Shown here piece after piece: positions 57,784-64,000 of a DNA stretch of 64,000 nt. The position numbers and the translations under genes are program-made. The notes below the pieces were generated by a model. It saw only the letters and a list, made by a program, of their open reading frames with translations, was not told the origin of the DNA and searched no databases. Each line of letters starts with the position of its first letter. Position 1 is the first letter of the stretch. Origin of the DNA: Leptasterias polaris (taxonomy: Eukaryota > Echinodermata > Asteroidea > Forcipulatida > Asteriidae); the NCBI GenBank assembly GCA_037783415.1, contig JAZGTN010000223.1, forward strand, positions 62,001 through 126,000, in the 5' to 3' direction.

Positions 57784-58640
57784 TTATGTTGGTATAAACC
57801 AACTCTAACTGTCAAAGTAACAGCTAGCAAACTGATGTCCTTATTTTGTTAGCCACTAAGCAACAGCTGAAAAACATATGCTAGAATATTTTTGTTTAAC
57901 TCGCCATTAGCCTAACTGTAGACAGATATAATTGTGTATCATGACTTAACGTTTGAGATTATCAATATTGAGTGAGTCAACGTTTTAAATATTTACAATA
58001 CATTAACGCTTTCCTCCAATTTTATGAGATGAGTTAACTTGTTCAATTTTGAGGAAAACAAATATATTTATAAGCACTGTCTTTGTATTGTTTTGCTGAA
58101 TATATTATTTTGAAAATCAAGGTTGTATACTTTTAGCTAATTGTTATTTCATTTTTTAAGTGATTCAATTTGTGATAGATTAAGGTTTTCATTGTGCCAC
58201 AGTAATACTTTTATTGCAGCTTTTACTCTATTGTCAAAGTATGTTAGTTTCATTCTAAAAGAACAGTCATCCTACTCAGAGTTCAGAAAGCAGAACTAAT
58301 CTTTACAAATGTCTTTGAGGACTGCCTCAAGGTTTGTTGATTTTTTAAAGTTGTGTATTCTTGAAGGTTCCAGTGCAAGGTATAATTTTTAGTTTCTAAG
58401 GTTATTTATGTTGTTTGTACTTTTATTTGAATAAAAAGTTTTATGTTTTATGAACTGATCGGTTTTCTTGACAAAAAACAATAAATAATATTGTTTACCC
58501 TTACACCGATGTGCATTAAGCACTCCATACTTCCCCGAGTTCTATGAAAAAATCCACAGGATTTGTTTTTTCATTAAAAAAATATACGTGACGCCCCAGA
58601 CATTTTTATTTAGCTCGTCTTCAATACTTGATTCTCACAT

Positions 58641-59060
58641 AATAATAATAATAAAGACTTGTTATGCGCACATATCCACCCTGCTGATGGGTGTTCAAGG
58701 CGCAGTAAACTAAAAACAAACGAAAGAAACAGATACCATGTACAACTAAATTATTCCTTTAAAACCTGTGACATAAGATAAGTTTTGAGAAGTGATTTGA
58801 ATTGTTTGGTACAAAGACAAGATCTAAGATTATGTGGTAGAGAGTTCCAGATGCGTGGCGCAGCTGCAGAAAAAGACCTGTCACCCCAGGAGTGTTGAGA
58901 CTTGGGTTCCTTGAGGAGAATCATATGGTACTGGATCGAAGATCCCTTGACGGAGTGTAAACTTGAAGTAGTTCAGAGATATAGTGGGGAGCCTTGCCGT
59001 TAAGTGCTTTGTGGACAATGAGCATCAGCTTGAAGATGATAAGCACAGGGAGAGCCTTGT
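58641..59060 (-). mobile_element. decayed LINE 3' end
   Basis: The minus strand gives frameshifted LINE C-terminal text (YTPSRDLRSS-like, LWNSLP-like region near 58840-58860, then FKSLLKTYL) and a 3' end with (AAT)n at 58641-58655. It lies inside the 5.5-kb foldback element, so it inserted there later. Confidence 0.65.
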
Positions 59061-60445
59061 ATTAACTGACAAAACTTTTAGCTTTTCAGTCACATATTTA
59101 GTGCGTTCCGGCGTTCCGGTCCTATTTTCTTTTCTTTTTTGCATGTCCTTAAAAAATACCCCTCTTTGATGCATTTATCAAATAAAATCAAATTGTTTTT
59201 CTCGGGCACACAATAGTCTTATCTCATCCATGACTTTATTCCACACGGCTACGTATGATTTCACCCTTCCCTCTATGTTCAGCTAACCGGATTTATATGT
59301 TGGATGCTGCTGTTGGACATGGACATTATCAATACACTCATTGCTCAAGATTAAAACAATAAGAGTAGCCAAGAAGAGGATCGGACACTCAATTCACAAC
59401 TTGAAAAACACTGCCAAAAAGGACCGCGGTCTATACTAGTATTCACCACCTGCTTGGCTGTTGCACACGTTTTTAATACTGTACATCATTATACATACAT
59501 GTACTGTACATGTGCAGCTCGCGACTCGACTGTGAGCGAGCCCGGAGAGCGTGTGACTGTGCCGGATGTTATAACATGAATATTTAGAGTATTTGGGGCG
59601 TGGCTAACCACTTAATTTACATACTACACGATTATTTATATATAATGAAAGCAACGCAAAGTCATTATTTAGTATATCATAGCCTCGTTCGCTTAGTTGT
59701 AAAGTAATAGTTTTCCTTATTTATATATAAATGTGTGGTTCAAAATTCTTTATTTACAAATAAATTTTGTCAGCCGATATTATTTATATATAAGTATAAT
59801 GATCCGCAAAATTATATGTATATAATGAAAGCTGCTTAACAATTATTTATTATATAATTGCATGTGTAAAATAAATTATTTACATATAAATTTTATCAGT
59901 CGTCATTATTTATATATAAGTGTAATGATCCGTTAAATTATATATATATAATGAAAGTTGTCCAGAAATTATATACATATAATTGCATGTGCAAAGTTAA
60001 TTATTTATATATCAAAAACTATCCGTCGACATTATTTGTAAATAATGAAATTGTGTTTAAGATTATATATATATAATGAAAGCTTTCATACGATTATATA
60101 TATACAATTGTGTGGTGCAAAACTGATTATTTGTAAATAAAGATTAAATAATGGTTAAATAATGAATTATATATTATATAATGAATTATTTGTAAATAAT
60201 TGCGTTAAATAATAAGTTTACACTTGGCGCCTCATAGATTCACGTGTAATTCCTCATCAGTCAGTGAATTAATAGTGGTCCACAAATGAAAGGTACGGAT
60301 TATTAGTAGCTTTTTTGAAAAAAACTATTAGGTATATAGGGCCTATGTCATTAACTTTGTCTCTCTCTCATTTTATTTTTTTTTCTCAAGCAAAAGGTGG
60401 GGGGGCGTGCGCCCCCACGTCCCCCCTGTATCCGCCCCTGGTACA

Positions 60446-61992
60446 GACAACCAATGTGTGTGTGTGTGGTTTTTCAAAATTATTAGCTATTATGCCTGAA
60501 TATTGGGCAAGTTGTAGAATCCTTGCAATAATCCATGTGCGATATTGACATAGTTACACCTTGTGGTTGCACTGTCTATAACCTGTAAGGTTTTTATTTA
60601 GTTAGTTTTTATTGCTGTATACAAGTTGGATACATTTATTTAGAATTGAAGAGGACAAATTCACTGAAAACAGTGGGCTCTTTCCAAAACTATCGGCTTT
60701 CTTATTCCTGGTTGACAATTACCCCCAGGAAATACTTTTGATTGTTTAGGCTCCAAGTCAAAGACCCCTCGCATTGGCCGCCATCTTTGATGTCAAACAA
60801 CTAAAACGTGTACGCGAGTGCGCATTGCGCATGGCTCTCAGCCAATGATAGCTCTTCATTGACCTTATTGTGTAACCTTAAATTGTGTAACCCAAACCCA
60901 AACCCAAACCCAAACCTAAACCCGAACCCGAACCCAAACCTAAACCCGAACCCAAACCTTCATCCACCCATTCGTCATTCACGAGTCCTCTGGTTTGAAT
61001 CTTTACTCAGCATGGCCAAGTATATGGGGCAACGATGTCGTAATCCTATTCATTCACAAATACTGTAATTACTCTTGTCTTGCCTCTGATTGACTGTTAT
61101 TAACAAAACCGGCTCAATGTGAGCCAGATTCAAGTATTCACTCTCTTGCCTGCCTTGTATTGGATTGTGTATATGTGGATAGGATGTTGGTGCTCTAAGT
61201 ATACATTTATTAAGCTTAAGCTCCTCTCTTTGTCCACGAGTGAATAGAAAATACTCATTACACAGTAAAATTATCTTACTGTCAACCTAGGTTATCCTAA
61301 ATTAAGTCATTTTTGTAAAATGAAGCCTATGTTGGGTAGTTTTTCGTGAACAAACTAAATTTCCAAGGATCAATACTCCGTAGACCGTGTGCGTGCAGAC
61401 CAGCGACACGACAGTGCTATTATTATATGGTTTTTAACGTGCACAACCAGCGACGATTATTGCAGATTGTGTACCCTTTGTTGCTTCGTCTTCTTCTGGA
61501 CATGATTACGTGTTTTCACTGTTTTCAAACATCGGGTTTTGGACATGCGCGAATAGACTATTTGTTTTACTCATTTCCTAAAAATATAGCATTTCAAGCC
61601 AAACTGTTTCAATGGAATTAAGTTGTCCGCCATGAACATCTTTATATATACTGTGAAAGTTATGTGCAAATATGTGAACATTTGTATTTCCAGTCTTACC
61701 AATGTTCTACACACCTTTTGTCTTTTTATGCGAAAGCTAATGAAGTGGATTTTAAGTTTTATGTTAAATAAATTCATTTTGAAGCCTCGCACATTGTTAA
61801 TGTCATAAATTCAAAAAATCCCATGAGTGTCCTTAAACGATGCGATTAAGTTTGAAGATGAACTACATTTTAAAAATTCGAATAGATCGTAATTTGTTGG
61901 ACTAAGTGAAAAACATTTTCACTGAGAAATGTGTAGACCTGTACAAATTCTAACAATAAATGTTCAAACAATTTTTACTTTGTATATCTCAC
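60446..61992. other. intron of the mucin-like gene
   Basis: Between the hAT-like element and the EGF exon. Holds (TG)n at 60455-60469 and an AACCC/AAACC-type repeat at 60889-60958. No supported ORF. Confidence 0.5.
60889..60958 (+). repeat. (CCCAAA/CCCGAA/CCTAAA)n hexamer repeat
   Basis: About 11 hexamers. Related to but not the canonical CCCTAA telomere repeat; best read as an interstitial microsatellite. Confidence 0.85.
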
Positions 61993-62085
61993 CTCTACAC
62001 TCAATCCCAAGAAAATTCTCGGCGCAGTTGCATTCACAATTTGTCCTGTCCAATGTCCCACCATTTGTACAGTATAAATTACACG
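61993..62085 (-). CDS. EGF-like domain exon of the mucin-like gene
   Basis: 93 bp, acceptor TTCATTTTCAG at 62086 onward, donor GTGAGA (61992-61987). Encodes about 31 residues with six cysteines spaced C-x3-C-x10-C-x-C-x-C-x8-C (CNLYCTNGGT.. CECNC.. GIEC), an EGF-like fold. It is a symmetric 1-1 phase exon, the classic form of shuffled extracellular modules. Phase 1 at both ends fits the SEA-like exon upstream and the Thr-rich exon downstream. In membrane mucins an EGF next to a SEA domain is common (family knowledge). Confidence 0.8.
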
Positions 62086-63384
62086 CTGAAAATGAATAAT
62101 AATAATAATATGTACACCATACAAATGATTTCACTATATTTGCAAACATGGAATTATGGATGCGGAACATTTTACTCTAGGTACAATGTTCAATCGAATA
62201 ATAATGTTTTGATATTAACGAAGAATGTTTAGTTCCAAGGCTTATCATTTTATAAACTTGTTAACATAGGGCCAATTATTGTTCTGTAAAAATAACCTTC
62301 TTAAAAACTATTAATTGATATCTTTCCCGGGATTTTGACGCCTTCCAAATGTTCATTGTCATACAATCACTAAGAAAACATTGACTTGTATAACCACTGG
62401 CAATTTAGTGCTTTATACAGGTTTTTCCTGTCAAGTTTCCGGCAAAAAACCCTATCATTATTTCTACGTAGAAATTTTTTTCAGCATAGACAAACACAAA
62501 GATTCTTTTTTTAATCACATAAAATATATAAATACTAACATTAAAAAACTGTTCAATAGCACTTTAAAATAAATATAATATTTGAACTTCCGGTTTTGAC
62601 AGGAAGCAAAGTCAAATCAGGTAGCTAGCAAATGTACATATCTTTCAAACATCAAACTTCACTGAAAATGCATAGACTCAAGCCGTCCTTCTTGTGGTTC
62701 TCAAGAGAATGATATTTTGAAATATTAAACTTTGATTAAAGTGTAATTCGAAAACCGATGACAACATCATAGCGTCATTGCTAACTTATTTATATTTACA
62801 CGTTCGGATTTCAAAATGTGTCAAGTTTTTACCTATTTGAACATGCATCAAGTTTTTCACAAAATAGTACATCTTAAAGTTGTCACTTAGGATGACGACG
62901 TCATTACTATTATAATAGTACGGTCAAACGGTCAATCGTTATTTCATTCACAGAGACCATGTCAATTCATATTGTTAGACCTCAAAACGAGCCCCGGAAA
63001 TATTTGCTCAATTCAACTACCGTTTCGACCGGAGATCAAGGTCAAATTGTGGTCATGCAATGCAACCTTTATGAAGTGTGTTAATCTTTCATATGACGTA
63101 TAGATTGCGATATAAGCTGACATGGTTCAGAAGGTTTTTGAAATACTAAAATTTGAAATGATGTTAACACCTGATGATGTATTGATGATGTCACTATACA
63201 GCATTGTTGCAGTTCTAGCTATATGTGGTTTTTGATTAATTTCATGATAACGTGGTGGAATTTTTACATATAAATTATTTCACATATAGGCCTACAGATA
63301 ATTCTGCAGTTAAGGTTAAATCAGTTCTTTCCACTCCAGTGTTCATAAAGAGACCTTGGGTTGTGACAATAGAGGCTAACTCAC
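62086..63384. other. intron of the mucin-like gene
   Basis: AT-rich with a (AAT)n at 62093-62110. Segments near 62585 and 63010 (ACTTCCGGTTTTGACAGGAAG, CGACCGGAGATCAAGGTCAA) resemble the old tandem repeat at 35.8-36.3 kb. Confidence 0.5.
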
Positions 63385-63545
63385 TATTATAGACGTGCAG
63401 TGTAAATGGAAGGATGGTCAACTCTCCGATTGAGCCCGTTGCGACTTGCTCTTCCATGAGTGCCCTAAATTCCTCTCGAAATGGTCTGTCCGGATTGACT
63501 ACTCGGTTGAATATGCACTCAAAGTATAATATGGTGCTGCCAATT
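63385..63545 (-). CDS. SEA-like domain exon (C-terminal half) of the mucin-like gene
   Basis: 161 bp, acceptor CTTACAACAG, donor GTGAGT (63384-63379); phases 2 in, 1 out. Encodes IGSTILYFECIFNRVV.. FREEFRALMEEQ.. GSIGELTILPFTL. The Gly-Ser followed by a hydrophobic strand resembles the SEA autoproteolysis point (G/SVVV), and FxxxL..G.IG.L.I.P matches the last helix and strand. The N-terminal half should be on an exon right of the window. A weaker donor (GTAGGC) lies downstream, but only the GTGAGT donor matches the EGF exon's phase. Confidence 0.6.
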
Positions 63546-64000
63546 CTGTTGTAAGAAGGCAAATAACAACAACATTGAGTAATAGATATAAGAACTATAA
63601 TCATTTTTGTTTTTTTAAACTCATATCGCACAATGTAAAATAGTATACAATATTATTGACTGCTTGGAACCGAGGTGATCGGCGCATTAAATAGAACGGT
63701 CTGGGGATCACCGAGTGAGTCGTAAGGCCTTTTCACACTGCAAAAAATCTCCGTGTTGGACACGGTTACGATCCGTGTAATGTGGACTGACCTTTTCACA
63801 CTAAAACTTTTCAACAAGGTGTCGATCCGGATACACTCTAATAAAAAAGTGAACATTTTGCAAAACTTTGCTGTGTAAAATTGCTCAGTACAAATGTGTA
63901 AAATTTAATAAATATTGGGTAAAACGAAAAATTTTGTTTTACCCCTCACTTGTGTAAAATTTAATACACAGGGAAAACGTAATACAGTACCCAAAATCAG
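63546..64000. other. intron; partial inverted repeats at the right edge
   Basis: TTTTCACACT.. words repeat at 63728 and 63793, and TGTGTAAAATTTAATA recurs at 63895 and 63951 around a near-palindrome (GGGTAAAAC..GTTTTACCC). Possibly a MITE cut by the window edge. Confidence 0.4.

Larger units (their letters stand above)
54716..60235. mobile_element. 5.5-kb foldback element with ~658-bp AT-rich arms
   Basis: Terminus ATGAGGCGCCAAGTGTAAAC at both ends, inverted. Left arm is 54716-55133 plus 55880-56119; right arm is 59577-60235. Flanking AGATTCA (54708-54714 and 60236-60242) is a target duplication, with an eighth base differing (T/C). The arms are built from short self-complementary words (ATTATTTACAAATAAT, TTATATATATAA, ATTATATGTATATAAT) spaced every 40-60 bp. 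The left arm is split by a 746-bp insertion. The interior carries exon-like remnants (56190-57783) and a LINE 3' end (58641-59060). Confidence 0.85.
53137..60440. mobile_element. hAT-like element enlarged to 7.3 kb by nested insertions
   Basis: Left end CAGGGGCGGATCCAAG, right end (inverted) CAGGGGCGGATACAGG. GTACA flanks both sides (53132-53136 and 60441-60445), a 5-bp duplication rather than the usual 8 bp. Subtracting the elements at 53554-54287, 54332-54504 and 54716-60235 leaves about 0.9 kb, a normal size for a non-autonomous host. Pairing these two ends is inference from terminus and flank agreement. Confidence 0.6.

Noticed and set aside
60889..60958. Telomere repeat
   Set aside because: Hexamers are CCCAAA/CCCGAA/CCTAAA mixtures, only 70 bp, inside an intron; not a CCCTAA array.

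Overview
This window is non-coding-rich animal DNA, not bacterial. It has interrupted genes with GT/AG intron borders, long introns, and dense retrotransposon and DNA-transposon debris, including several foldback elements with very long inverted arms. The style of the repeats (foldback elements, short palindromes with GTCTC..GAGAC cores, CR1/L2- and Rex1-like LINEs, frequent AGGCCTA words) suggests a marine invertebrate deuterostome, most likely an echinoderm. That assignment is inference; no marker gene proves it.

Layout. 1-2.5 kb: a broken LINE on the minus strand. 2.85-8.5 kb: a 5.65-kb element with long terminal inverted repeats (TIRs) and a perfect 9-bp target-site duplication (TSD), containing a seven-copy tandem array. 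8.67-9.54 kb: a 0.87-kb TIR element with a TAA duplication. 9.64-13.18 kb: first copy of a duplicated segment whose second copy is at 22.80-24.64 kb. Copy 1 carries two extra insertions (a foldback element and a truncated LINE) that copy 2 lacks, giving filled and empty sites in one window. 15.15-17.16 kb: a foldback element whose arms contain 20-bp tandem repeats. 17.6-18.2 kb: a plausible small membrane-protein gene (signal peptide, one fibronectin-III-like domain, one transmembrane helix). 25.3-27.3 kb: exon-like pieces of an unrecognised minus-strand gene. 28.0-33.5 kb: inverted 60-bp minisatellite arrays split by an apparently complete LINE with a 977-codon ORF. 33.5-42.8 kb: degenerate minisatellites, an LTR and other dispersed repeats. 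42.88-47.34 kb: a hAT-like element with a perfect 8-bp duplication.

The main gene is on the minus strand from the right edge to 49.4 kb. A SEA-like exon (63.4-63.5 kb), an EGF exon (62.0-62.1 kb) and a 3.65-kb terminal exon (49.4-53.05 kb) join in perfectly compatible splice phases. The terminal exon encodes about 690 residues of Thr-rich mucin repeats followed by five copies of a cysteine-rich domain I do not recognise, with furin-like sites between copies 2 and 3. The 5' end lies outside the window. Its 8.9-kb last intron holds a stack of nested transposons: a hAT-like host (53.14-60.44 kb) containing a 734-bp palindromic element, a small TIR element, and a 5.5-kb foldback element with 0.66-kb AT-rich arms. 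That last element itself carries further insertions and exon-like coding remnants.
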